This document shows, one piece after another, positions 52,082 to 61,048 of a DNA stretch of 64,000 nt; position 1 is the first letter of the stretch, and each line of letters begins with the position of its first letter. The stretch comes from Thermoplasmata archaeon (GTDB taxonomy: Archaea > Thermoplasmatota > Thermoplasmata > Thermoplasmatales > GCA-001856825), in assembly GCA_021816725.1 (NCBI GenBank), contig JAKAXD010000001.1, positions 186,001 through 250,000 on the forward strand. The letters run 5' to 3'. Made by a program: the position numbers and the translations under genes. The notes under the pieces are model-generated. The model was not told the DNA's origin and made no database searches. It saw nothing but the letters and a program-made list of their open reading frames with translations.

Positions 52082-54088
52082 TCACCAAATGGTGATAACT
52101 TCCTTACCCTTCCCATTCTTAGTAATTGGACTGCCGAAGTGTTCGTGGAATTTTAAGTGTACTACTGCGGGTATCTCCCCCCTGAAACAGTCTGGAGAAT
52201 GTGGATCGTTAGAGACTTGCCATGTTATGGCTTCTTCCCTAACGTTTGCTCTCCAGCTTTGAGACCAACTGATATAGAATCTCTGTTCAGGAGTTAGGCC
52301 ATCTAAATTCTTCCTTAAAGCAGGATTTCTTGTAAGTTTTTTCTGGAGCGCCTCATATGCAATGCTAACTCCCCCCATATCCGCTATGTTTTCTCCTAAA
52401 GTAAGCTCTCCATTTACGTGAAGTCCAGGAAGTGCTTCAAGCTGCTCGTACAGATTGACAACGCTTTTTGCCCTCTTCTCAAATTCATCAGCGTCAACCT
52501 TCGACCACCAATCTTTAAGATTGCCATCCTTATCGTATTTTCTGCCTTCGTCATCAAAGCCATGTGTCATTTCATGCGCGATTATCCCCCCAGTTGCACC
52601 ATAATTGACTGCATCGTCCATTGCAGGATCAAAGAAGGGCGGTTGCAGTATCCCTGCTGGGAAAACTATTTCATTTTTTGTAGGGGAGAAATATGCGTTA
52701 ACAGTAGGTGGAGACATTTCCCAGAGCTCCCTGTCCACTGGAGTATTGACCCTCTTAATCTTCCTCATAATTTCAAATTTGTTTGTTCTCAAAATATTAC
52801 CAAAGAAGTCGCTTGGAGATATGTCTATTGAAGAATAGTCTATGAACTTCTTAGGAAAGCCTATTTTTGCATTGAACTTTAAGAATTTTTCAAGAGCTAT
52901 CTTTTTAGTCTTCTCAGACATCCAATCCAATTTTTCGAGCTTCTCCTTGAACGCTTCTTTTAGATCAGACACCATTTCTCCCATCTTGCGCTTAGAATCA
53001 TCTGTGAATTCTCTTTGTACGTACAGCTTGCCGAGCGCTTCCCCCATCTGTCCATCTATCAATTGCACTACTTGCTTCCATCTCTTTTCAGGCTTTTTCC
53101 GGCCAAGCAGTTTCCTTTCATAAAAATCAAAGTACTCCTTTCTTACTTCTTCATGGAGAAACGGGGAGGCGAAGTGAAGCAGCTTCCAAGTAAGATACGT
53201 TTTCCATTCTGATAGTGAAATCGAATCAAGCATGTTGCCGAGATTTTTGAAGAATTCTGGCTGTCTTATGACAATGTGCTTTACTTCGGGTAGGCCAATC
53301 TCCAAAAGGTATCTCGTGATGCCAATTGAAGGTACAATACTATCAAGCTCATCGTACAAGAACTTGTTATAATTTCTTTCTGGGTCCCTTAGTTCAACGG
53401 GCGTCCTGCTTGATTTTGCCAGTAGGGCCTCAATCTTGAAGACTGTTTCAGCAGATTGCTCGGCATCCCGGGCAGACTGGCCGTAGAGGGAAAATAAATT
53501 TGCAACGTGCTTTTTGTACTGCCCCCTTATACTTTCAAATGAATCAATTAAATAATAGTCCCTGTTCGGAAGTGAAAGCCCGCCCTGTTCCAGATAACAT
53601 GCATAAATGGCGCTGTTCTTCTCGTCTGAGTCAGAGGAAAATGAGAACATTGCGTCCAGACCGTATCTATGGAATTCTGAGATCAAAGAAACCATTTCAT
53701 CCTTTTCCTCTATATCCTCAATTCTTTTTGCCCATTCTTTAATTGGTTCAAATTTCAATTCATCTATCTTCTCCGTGTCCATGGCTGATAGATAGAAAGA
53801 ACCTAGCTGTTGAATTGTCTTATCATCCCATCGTTCACTAAATGCACATTCTTCAAGGATTTTACCCAGGACGTACCTATTTCTTTCTGCAATTTCCATA
53901 AATGCCCCCCAACGTATCTTGTCTTCCGGTATAGGATGAGTCGCAATCCAGTTGCCGTTGCAGTATTGATAGAAATTTGACGTCGGGTCCTCATTTGGTG
54001 CCATGTAGCTTACTGAAAACTTAGGATTTTCAGGTTTTTCCATTTCACTTATTCTTTCGATTCTTTCCTTCATTTCATCTATCTGCAT
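52082..54088 (-). CDS. M13-family zinc metallopeptidase (neprilysin/PepO-like)
   Basis: 668 residues. Zinc motif HEMTHGFDDEG with the downstream glutamate in ENIADMGG, and an N-terminal domain beginning DPTSNFYQYCNGNW, all canonical for M13. No signal peptide or membrane segment, so it should be cytoplasmic and trim oligopeptides. This fits a peptide-degrading acidophile. A perfect 7-bp inverted repeat overlaps its promoter region (54099-54114). Confidence 0.95.
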   Translation of the reverse strand: MQIDEMKERIERISEMEKPENPKFSVSYMAPNEDPTSNFYQYCNGNWIATHPIPEDKIRWGAFMEIAERNRYVLGKILEECAFSERWDDKTIQQLGSFYLSAMDTEKIDELKFEPIKEWAKRIEDIEEKDEMVSLISEFHRYGLDAMFSFSSDSDEKNSAIYACYLEQGGLSLPNRDYYLIDSFESIRGQYKKHVANLFSLYGQSARDAEQSAETVFKIEALLAKSSRTPVELRDPERNYNKFLYDELDSIVPSIGITRYLLEIGLPEVKHIVIRQPEFFKNLGNMLDSISLSEWKTYLTWKLLHFASPFLHEEVRKEYFDFYERKLLGRKKPEKRWKQVVQLIDGQMGEALGKLYVQREFTDDSKRKMGEMVSDLKEAFKEKLEKLDWMSEKTKKIALEKFLKFNAKIGFPKKFIDYSSIDISPSDFFGNILRTNKFEIMRKIKRVNTPVDRELWEMSPPTVNAYFSPTKNEIVFPAGILQPPFFDPAMDDAVNYGATGGIIAHEMTHGFDDEGRKYDKDGNLKDWWSKVDADEFEKRAKSVVNLYEQLEALPGLHVNGELTLGENIADMGGVSIAYEALQKKLTRNPALRKNLDGLTPEQRFYISWSQSWRANVREEAITWQVSNDPHSPDCFRGEIPAVVHLKFHEHFGSPITKNGKGKEVITIW

Positions 54089-54098
54089 ATTTTATCAA

Positions 54099-54114
54099 TA
54101 ATCTAACTAGATTA
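54099..54114. promoter_or_regulatory. Inverted repeat at the M13 peptidase promoter
   Basis: TAATCTA, AC, TAGATTA: perfect 7-bp arms starting 11 bp upstream of the ATG at 54088 on the minus strand, where the core promoter of a leaderless gene should be. A repressor or activator site is likely. Confidence 0.4.
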
Positions 54115-54295
54115 AGTCATTTTCCATATGGCAGCATGACTGCACCACTAAAGGAGAAATCTTAAGAAGGCCTCCAAGCTTTGATATAATAACATTGCGA
54201 TAGGAGTAGTCGCTTGTTATTTTAAGCTCTCTACGATAGTCATTTGGATAATAATTAGAAAATAACAACTTGTTTCCATTTTTCAGATACTCACT

Positions 54296-55306
54296 TTAAA
54301 TCAGACCTAATTTATCTCCTAACTTGTAGTACCAGTATATTGCAGCAATTGGAGGCCCTTGAGACCACGGGCTAAATGAATCGTTTTTGATGGACTTATA
54401 ATAAGAATGGTCACCGGAAAGAGTGTCTTCGCTAACTCCCTTATAAAAGCCATCTTTTGAAAGTGATTTCAAAATTGCACTCATTGCCGCAGATATGTTT
54501 TCTGCAATATCACTCTTTAAAAGCCCTAGAGCAATAGCTTGGGTTCCTACTATGACAAAGAAGGGAGCTATTGACATTTCTATGGGAGAACTATCGTCAT
54601 CAATTATAGTGTTCCAGTTTCCGTCTTTATTCTGAAATCTAGAAACTGCAATAACGCATTCGCTAAACCTAGACACTAAACCTTGCCTAAGGTGGTCATT
54701 CTGAGGTAATAGTTTAATAGTTTCCAAAAGACCAGCCAAAGCCCACCCTTGACCTCTGCCCCAGTGAATATTGTTTGATGCTTCTTCAGTGATGTCGTAA
54801 GTGTGTGAAAATAATCCGCTTTCGTCTTGAAGCAACTCAACATAGCTCATTGTGAGTCGTGAAGCAATTTCATAGTATTCTTGCTTGTAAACACCCAACC
54901 CGGCAATCATAGGAGGATGAATACTAATTGTATCCACCCAGATAAGATTAGGATAATCATCGTCCGTCAAGTAAACTCCTTTAAATTTATTGTGTCCAGT
55001 TATCCAGTTAACATGTTCCTCAAGCGAACCATGTAAGTCCTTATCTGCATGTCTGGTTGCAAGCCTAATTGCCTCAATTCCAGGCAATGTTTGGTCATAT
55101 TTTACTCTAGGGTTCCTTCTTGCGCTCCACCCTTTCAGTAGTCCGTAGGCATAATTACCGTACTCCATCGTGTTTAGCAAATAATCTGCTGATTCTAGAC
55201 CCATGAAACCAGCATTGTCGCCGAAGTACCAAACTCTCCAATTAATTCTGAGAAGGAGATTAGATGCTCGTAAAATCAATTCTTTTGATGGTCTTGTCAT
55301 TGTCAC
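54296..55306 (-). CDS. Glycoside hydrolase family 88/105-like unsaturated uronyl hydrolase
   Basis: 336 residues of (alpha/alpha)6-barrel type. Seen: WVDTISIHPPMIAGLG, with the catalytic-region Asp, and HWGRGQGWALAGLLE, both typical of GH88/GH105, plus a matching middle DGNWNTIIDD. These enzymes remove 4,5-unsaturated uronic acid from oligosaccharides after polysaccharide-lyase action. No signal peptide, so it acts on imported oligosaccharides. No lyase or sugar transporter is adjacent. Probably transferred from bacteria, as such enzymes are rare in this order; that is inference. Confidence 0.85.
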   Translation of the reverse strand: MTMTRPSKELILRASNLLLRINWRVWYFGDNAGFMGLESADYLLNTMEYGNYAYGLLKGWSARRNPRVKYDQTLPGIEAIRLATRHADKDLHGSLEEHVNWITGHNKFKGVYLTDDDYPNLIWVDTISIHPPMIAGLGVYKQEYYEIASRLTMSYVELLQDESGLFSHTYDITEEASNNIHWGRGQGWALAGLLETIKLLPQNDHLRQGLVSRFSECVIAVSRFQNKDGNWNTIIDDDSSPIEMSIAPFFVIVGTQAIALGLLKSDIAENISAAMSAILKSLSKDGFYKGVSEDTLSGDHSYYKSIKNDSFSPWSQGPPIAAIYWYYKLGDKLGLI

Positions 55307-55422
55307 AATTTTGTAATCTTAAAGGGCAATTTAACTGTTAATATCATGGAAGGTCGGCTTTATGAGTAGTGCACCCCGTTCAAAAACTAATAATTCTATA
55401 ATTACATTATTACTTGATTATT

Positions 55423-57075
55423 ATGGCTACTGAGATTCATGCACCTACCGGAAAAAAATTGAATACTAAAGGATGGCAACAAGAAGCGGCTTTAAGGTTG
55501 CTTATGAACAATCTTGACCCCATGGTTGCAAAGGACCCTGCAAATCTTATCGTTTATGGTGGGAAAGGGAAAGCCGCTAGAAACTGGGAAGCTTTTCATA
55601 AGATAGTGGATGCCCTGAAGAATTTGGAAAAAGACGAAACTCTTCTGATCCAGTCCGGTAAACCGGTTGGTATTTTCAAGACTTTTGAAAATTCTCCTAG
55701 GGTCCTTATAGTAAACGCACAGATCGTGCCTAGATGGGCAACTGATGACATATTCTGGGACCTAGAAGCTAGAGGACTGACTATGTTCGGCCAGATGACA
55801 GCAGGGTCCTGGATATATATAGGTACCCAGGGCGTTCTTCAGGGAACTTATGAAACACTTTCCGCCTTGTCTAGGAAGGAATACAACACAGATTCCCTAA
55901 AGGGAAAGTGGGTTCTTTCGTCGGGGCTTGGTGAAATGGGAGGTGCACAGCCTCTCGCAATAAAAATGAATGGAGGGGTTGCCATTGTTGTAGAGGTAGA
56001 CAAGGATAAGATAAACAGGAGACTCAGGGACAAGTACCTAGATAGGTGGACCGATTCACTAGATGAAGCTTTGAAGTGGAAAGATGAATCAATTGCAGCA
56101 GGAACAAATGAATCTATAGGTGTCCTAGGAAATGCAGCGACCGTATATGGCGAACTTGTGGAAAGAAATATAGTTCCAGACATTGTGACAGATCAGACCG
56201 CAGCCCACGATCTCAATGTTGGATACATACCTGAAGGATATTCAGTAAGGTCTGCCGATGAGTTCAGGAAGAAAAACCCCGAAGAATATAAGGAGAAGGT
56301 TTATGAGAGCATAGTCAAGGAAGTCAGGGCGATAGTCTGGTTCAAGGACAATGGTGCAAAGACATTTGATTACGGAAATAACCTAAGAACCAGGGCGAAG
56401 GAACACGGCTACGATAGGGCATTCGAAATACCAGGTTACGTGCCGGCTTATCTCAGAGACCTATTCGCTATAGGCTCAGGTCCATTTCGGTGGGTTGCAC
56501 TTTCTGGCGACCCTGAAGATATATTTGCAATAGACGATGCAATAATCTCTAAATTCAAGAACGATGAGCACCTCGTAAAGTGGATTAAACTCGCGAAGAA
56601 CGAGGTTCATTTCCAGGGCCTTCCAGCAAGAATATGTTACGCAAAATACGGTCAGAGGGAAGAGATAGGGCTCCTAATAAACGACATGGTTAGGGAAGGC
56701 AGGCTGGGAGCCCCTGTAGCAATCGGGCGAGATCACCACGACACGGGTTCAGTTGCTTCCCCTTTCAGGGAAACTGAGAGGATGAAGGATGGTAGCGATG
56801 CAATAGCCGACTGGCCGATTCTTAACGCACTATTGAATGCAGTTTCTGGCGCATCTTGGGTGAGTGTCCATCATGGAGGCGGTGTTGGAATAGGTAATAG
56901 TATTCATTCAGGCTTGGTAATAGTAGCAGATGGGACAAACGATGCAGAGGAGAGAATTAAAAGGGTACTGAATGCTGACCCCGGTTCTGGCGTCATCAGA
57001 CACGCAGATGCTGGATATGAAGATTCCATTAATCTTATAAAGAAAGGAGTCAAATTCAAGACTCCATATTTTTGA
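55423..57075 (+). CDS. hutU: Urocanate hydratase
   Basis: About 550 residues. Canonical segments: [73 protein letters not shown] and [23 protein letters not shown]. It uses tightly bound NAD to hydrate urocanate to imidazolonepropionate in histidine catabolism. The frame opens at TTG 55414, but a TATA-like TCTATAATTA centred about 25 nt before ATG 55423 favours that start. The arginase-family gene follows 18 nt later; histidase and imidazolonepropionase are not in the window. Confidence 0.96.
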   Translation: MATEIHAPTGKKLNTKGWQQEAALRLLMNNLDPMVAKDPANLIVYGGKGKAARNWEAFHKIVDALKNLEKDETLLIQSGKPVGIFKTFENSPRVLIVNAQIVPRWATDDIFWDLEARGLTMFGQMTAGSWIYIGTQGVLQGTYETLSALSRKEYNTDSLKGKWVLSSGLGEMGGAQPLAIKMNGGVAIVVEVDKDKINRRLRDKYLDRWTDSLDEALKWKDESIAAGTNESIGVLGNAATVYGELVERNIVPDIVTDQTAAHDLNVGYIPEGYSVRSADEFRKKNPEEYKEKVYESIVKEVRAIVWFKDNGAKTFDYGNNLRTRAKEHGYDRAFEIPGYVPAYLRDLFAIGSGPFRWVALSGDPEDIFAIDDAIISKFKNDEHLVKWIKLAKNEVHFQGLPARICYAKYGQREEIGLLINDMVREGRLGAPVAIGRDHHDTGSVASPFRETERMKDGSDAIADWPILNALLNAVSGASWVSVHHGGGVGIGNSIHSGLVIVADGTNDAEERIKRVLNADPGSGVIRHADAGYEDSINLIKKGVKFKTPYF

Positions 57076-57093
57076 GATTTATCATGAGGGAAT

Positions 57094-58062
57094 TTGCACA
57101 TGTTGGAACATGAGGATGACTGGGAATTCGAGAGGTGTAAATACACAGATAAATTCCGGGACCCTAACTCCACGTATACATCCGAAATGGTCAACAGTAG
57201 GTTTAAAAGAACAGACGTATCAATGATTGGAGTTCCTTATGACGGGGGAATACTGTCCCACAGGAGAGGAGCAAAACTGGCCCCGGATTTTATTAGGAAA
57301 TCGTTCTATAATTTTACCAATTATTGCTCCACTCACGAGACGGAATTATCAGGACTCAGTATCAGGGACTTTGGTGATCTTGCCTTAAGAAACAATGATA
57401 CAAATGTTTACGACCAAATACAAAGAGGTGTAACAAAATTTTCCAGATCTAGCAAAACGACTATAATTTTGGGCGGAGATCACTCCATTACCCTCCCCTC
57501 ATTTAATGGCATAAGAGCTCAGGAAAGAGATGCAAATGGTATCAATCTCTTGGTGATTGATCAGCACTATGACGTAAGGGATTACAATTTCGTAAATTCC
57601 GGATCCTGGTTAAGGCATTTACTATTGGACAAGAAGGCCAAACCAGATTCCACTGTGATTTTAGGATCACACGGATTCAGGTATCCAGAAAGTTACGCAA
57701 AATTTCTAAGAGACAACGGTGTCAAAACAATAAGTGGATATTACATTCACACTTATGGAATTAAAGAAGTCGTCAAGGAAGTAGTAAATACTATTGGAGG
57801 TAAAGGTCATGCATACCTTAGTGTTGATATCGATGCCGTAGATCAGGCATTTGCTCCTGCCTGCAGCGGAAGTTCACCAGGAGGGTTAATGTCATATGAG
57901 CTCCTTGAACTAGTAAGGGAATTGACCCAAAAGATAAGTTTGGATGGCATAGACATAACAGAATATTCTCCTCCATTTGACATAGGAGACATCACACAGA
58001 AGCTAGCAGCCTCGGTAATCATGGAGGTCTTATGCGGTGTCAGGTCCAAAACTAGAGTTTGA
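57094..58062 (+). CDS. hutG: Arginase/agmatinase-family hydrolase, probable formimidoylglutamase
   Basis: 322 residues. Mn2+-binding motifs are present: GGDHSITLP, DQHYDVRD (D-x-H-x-D) and SVDIDAVDQAFAPACSGSSPGG, the family signature. The family includes arginase, agmatinase and formimidoylglutamase. Immediately following urocanase (18 nt) argues for formimidoylglutamase, which makes glutamate from N-formimidoylglutamate, but the sequence cannot by itself exclude agmatinase. Convergent with the AcnX small subunit. Confidence 0.85.
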   Translation: MHMLEHEDDWEFERCKYTDKFRDPNSTYTSEMVNSRFKRTDVSMIGVPYDGGILSHRRGAKLAPDFIRKSFYNFTNYCSTHETELSGLSIRDFGDLALRNNDTNVYDQIQRGVTKFSRSSKTTIILGGDHSITLPSFNGIRAQERDANGINLLVIDQHYDVRDYNFVNSGSWLRHLLLDKKAKPDSTVILGSHGFRYPESYAKFLRDNGVKTISGYYIHTYGIKEVVKEVVNTIGGKGHAYLSVDIDAVDQAFAPACSGSSPGGLMSYELLELVRELTQKISLDGIDITEYSPPFDIGDITQKLAASVIMEVLCGVRSKTRV

Positions 58063-58080
58063 GAGAAGGTGCCGATTTCG

Positions 58081-58515
58081 TTACTTGCTTTCTTCTACTG
58101 ATTCTACGAAGGTCAATTCTCTCCTTTGGCAGTCCAGTCTCAGTGAACCACCTTTCTTGGCCATAGACATAAATTCATCGTTTACGCCTGTCACTATAGG
58201 TACATCGCATATAATGGCAGCAGAAACGATGACAGGATCCGGATCCTTTACGACTATCATTGATGGTTGATTGTTACGTGTTAACAGTTGGTAAAGTCCA
58301 TCTAGTTGTACGACTGAGCTACCTTTTCCTGAGGGAATCACAAGAGCCTTTCCCTTGACTTTAATGCCCTTCAGTGGATGGTCGTCCTCTAGAATTTCCG
58401 AAGTAACAGGGTCGACTAAATAAAAATTAACCGACCTGTTCGAGAAAAGAACTTCTCCCTCAGTGTTTCCATTGCAAGCAGATTTTACCTTCTGTACGTA
58501 AGATTTTGCACTCAT
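58081..58515 (-). CDS. AcnX small subunit (DUF126)
   Basis: 144 residues. Swivel-domain fold of the aconitase X family: DPVTSEILEDDHPLKGIKVKGKALVIPSGKGSSV with the Gly/Ser-rich loop, then PSMIVVKDPDPVIVSAAIICDVPIVTG. It pairs with the large subunit encoded directly upstream (4-nt overlap). In archaea the AcnX heterodimer is known as phosphomevalonate dehydratase, in bacteria as cis-3-hydroxy-L-proline dehydratase. Confidence 0.9.
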   Translation of the reverse strand: MSAKSYVQKVKSACNGNTEGEVLFSNRSVNFYLVDPVTSEILEDDHPLKGIKVKGKALVIPSGKGSSVVQLDGLYQLLTRNNQPSMIVVKDPDPVIVSAAIICDVPIVTGVNDEFMSMAKKGGSLRLDCQRRELTFVESVEESK

Positions 58516-59720
58516 ATGTAACCCCTCACAGCAGCTTCTACAAGATTTTCAATAGTTGTAACCACAAATTCCTGATTTCTCCTCTTTCGATAATATGCAG
58601 CCTTGAGGGAATTCGTAGCTCCAAGGCCTCCTTCAGTAAACTTAAAGACCGGTTCATCAACACAGCTGTCCTGCATGACATAAACTCCTTTCGATGCAAG
58701 TTTCTTCACATTTTCTCCAAGAATCTTGAGGTTTGTTGCAGAAGTGAAGATAAGAAATTTAACATCGTCATTTACCTTCCTTCCATCAAGTAAGCGATTT
58801 ACTTTCATTATTTCCGGTATTGTGGAATGTGGGCAGCCTATGTATACCGAATTTATCTTTCCTCCCCTCTCCGTAAATTTTTTTCTGACTCTTTCCACGT
58901 CTTCAGACGTTACAGTTATTTTTTCTCTGCTTGTTACCCATAGAGAGGTATCTGAAATTCTCTTTACTTCCGGAGTGACACCTTCCAGGTGAAACAGGGA
59001 AACCGCACCAGATGTATTAATCATTGCACCGAAATCTCTGAGTCCTTCTTCCGTCATTTCGCTGCTGAGTCCTCTTATCAAGGGAACATCATCAGGTTTC
59101 AGAATTTCCCCAAGATACCATCCCAGCAAACCCATATCAAAATCATCTTTTATTTGGGCAGAAACATCAACTGTTATGTTTGGAACTCTATTCTTGTCTA
59201 AATGAAGACCGTAGTTTGGAGTCTTACCGATAACGCCAGCAGCAAGTGCGCTCGATGAACTTTCCCTGTTGGTCCTAGCCCCATATACCGAATTAATGTA
59301 AGGCGTGGCACTAGACTCAGAAAAGGCAGTATGTTCGCCGAATGAAGGAACGTCCTTATAGAGATAAGGAGTACAGTTAAAGCTCTTTATGACTCCGAGT
59401 TTATCTGATACTTCAATAGTCCTGTCCAAAAGGGACCTTTCATAGTCATCTATATCCACGTGAAATAGGTCTGAGAGGGACGAGTCCCATGCAGGATTTG
59501 TCGTAGTAACCACAGATACCCTGGCACCCGAATTTGCCAACTTTTCAGCAAAAAACAGGTCCCCTTCCTGACCACTGACGGCCCAATGAGCCCTTTTAAT
59601 CGGGATGAGCCTGTCGGCATCAAACATTTCCCCGAGCGAAACCAGCAATTTCATCGCATTAGATTTACCTATTCCAAAATTTCCGTTCAGAACATTCTCT
59701 TCCTCTGTGGTCAGCAACAT
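58512..59720 (-). CDS. AcnX large subunit (DUF521), dehydratase with Fe-S cluster
   Basis: About 402 residues from ATG 59720. Family features: LTTEEENVLNGNFG near the start, DADRLIPIKRAHWA, GKTPNYGLHLDKNRVPNITVDV, and a late YIGCPHSTIPE and MQDSCVDEP that carry cluster cysteines. The frame opens at 59738, but a TATA-like AAAAAATAAAG (59742-59752, minus strand) sets a leaderless start at 59720. The neighbouring amino-acid catabolic genes favour a hydroxy-amino-acid (hydroxyproline-type) dehydratase; phosphomevalonate dehydratase is the alternative, though members of this order are known for the mevalonate-3-kinase route instead. Confidence 0.88.
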   Translation of the reverse strand: MLLTTEEENVLNGNFGIGKSNAMKLLVSLGEMFDADRLIPIKRAHWAVSGQEGDLFFAEKLANSGARVSVVTTTNPAWDSSLSDLFHVDIDDYERSLLDRTIEVSDKLGVIKSFNCTPYLYKDVPSFGEHTAFSESSATPYINSVYGARTNRESSSSALAAGVIGKTPNYGLHLDKNRVPNITVDVSAQIKDDFDMGLLGWYLGEILKPDDVPLIRGLSSEMTEEGLRDFGAMINTSGAVSLFHLEGVTPEVKRISDTSLWVTSREKITVTSEDVERVRKKFTERGGKINSVYIGCPHSTIPEIMKVNRLLDGRKVNDDVKFLIFTSATNLKILGENVKKLASKGVYVMQDSCVDEPVFKFTEGGLGATNSLKAAYYRKRRNQEFVVTTIENLVEAAVRGYI

Positions 59721-59899
59721 AAACAACGATACAAACATGGTTCTTTATTTTTTAGTCACTGATTGCTTTGATCGTTTAGGTCTTTGTTTCACAGGATTAG
59801 GTGCAGAGGTAGCTCGGAATCTATATCTAATTTGAATTTGATTATATCAACAAAAATTCTCCTTCCCATACTTAACTCGGGAAATCAATCTTAATCTTA

Positions 59900-60892
59900 T
59901 TAACAGTTCACACAACCTTCTGGTTTTCTATCAGTCAACATGCTGATTAGATTATTTGTTGCAAGATTCTTCAAATCTCTCATTGATTTATCTGAGATGT
60001 ATATGGAATGTGGGGTAACGAATACTCTATCCATGTTAATTAAAGGGTTGTTAACGTCAAGGGGTTCTGATAAGAAAACATCTAAAGCTGCGCCCCTTAA
60101 CTTCCCATCTTTCAAGGCGTCTATCAAAGCATTTTCATCAATGATTTTGCCCCGGGCGGCATTTATTATGTATGCAGTTTTCTTAACATAAGGGATATTT
60201 TTTGAATTTAATAGGGAAATTGATGAATCGTTTAATGAAGCTGTAATCGCTATAAAATCGGCACGTTTGAGGCCTTCTTCGAGGGTAACTCTCTCTTCGT
60301 TATTACTCGTAGCAGGAATGTTCGGGTCATAATATAAAACTCTCATGCCAAGGGCGGTACCCTTTTGTCCCACTAATTTTCCAATCTTTCCATATCCAAT
60401 TATGAAAAGTGTCGACCCATGGACTCGCTGTGGCAGTATGTCCATCTCCTCTACAGACCATTCATCTACTGGAATACTTGATATCGCCTTTGCTCCCCAA
60501 AAACCCTGCTTAGCACGTTTATTCAAGTATGTGAGCTTCTTTGAGAAGTTCAATATCATAGCTATTACATATTCCGCTACTTCGTGGTTACAGTAGTTAG
60601 GTGATCTTGAAACTTTTATTCCTAGAGCAGTGGCTGCATTTACATCAATATTATTATAACCCCCACCATAGACAGATATAGCCCTCAGAGTTTGAAACTG
60701 CTCCATGAATTTTTTATCAACTTGGAAATCGATTTGAACCAAAATCCCGACAACTCCTTCCCGGTGCTTAATGATTTCTTCCATTGAATAATCTAGCTCG
60801 ATTATCTTGATATCCTTCAGTTCACGCTCTAAAATTTCTTTCTCAATTTTGTGTTGATTAAATTCTTCATCGATTATTAGAATCTTCCTCAT
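59900..60892 (-). CDS. D-isomer-specific 2-hydroxyacid dehydrogenase
   Basis: 330 residues. Rossmann motif IGYGKIGKLVGQKG, catalytic Arg in NAARGKIID, Glu in the AALDVFLSEPL segment, and His in VTPHSIYISDKS. The family includes phosphoglycerate, glyoxylate and D-lactate dehydrogenases; no C-terminal ACT domain is present, so a serine-pathway PGDH of the regulated kind is unlikely. It stands among catabolic genes and probably reduces or oxidises a 2-keto/2-hydroxy acid from amino-acid breakdown. Confidence 0.9.
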   Translation of the reverse strand: MRKILIIDEEFNQHKIEKEILERELKDIKIIELDYSMEEIIKHREGVVGILVQIDFQVDKKFMEQFQTLRAISVYGGGYNNIDVNAATALGIKVSRSPNYCNHEVAEYVIAMILNFSKKLTYLNKRAKQGFWGAKAISSIPVDEWSVEEMDILPQRVHGSTLFIIGYGKIGKLVGQKGTALGMRVLYYDPNIPATSNNEERVTLEEGLKRADFIAITASLNDSSISLLNSKNIPYVKKTAYIINAARGKIIDENALIDALKDGKLRGAALDVFLSEPLDVNNPLINMDRVFVTPHSIYISDKSMRDLKNLATNNLISMLTDRKPEGCVNC

Positions 60893-61048
60893 GAATTTAT
60901 CACACCTTACACCGTCATTAGCGGGAAAATGTATAAGAAAGTTTACCTAAGAATGGAAAAGTCTTTTGATAGCCTGGCCAATGCCTAATGAATTAAAAGA
61001 TGAAAATATATTAGAATCAAAAATAACAATAATAAAAATTAAAATAAT

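Noticed and set aside
59605-59835. A 76-codon plus-strand frame opposite the start of the AcnX large subunit
   Set aside because: It is a shadow of the conserved AcnX N-terminus and its promoter on the other strand.
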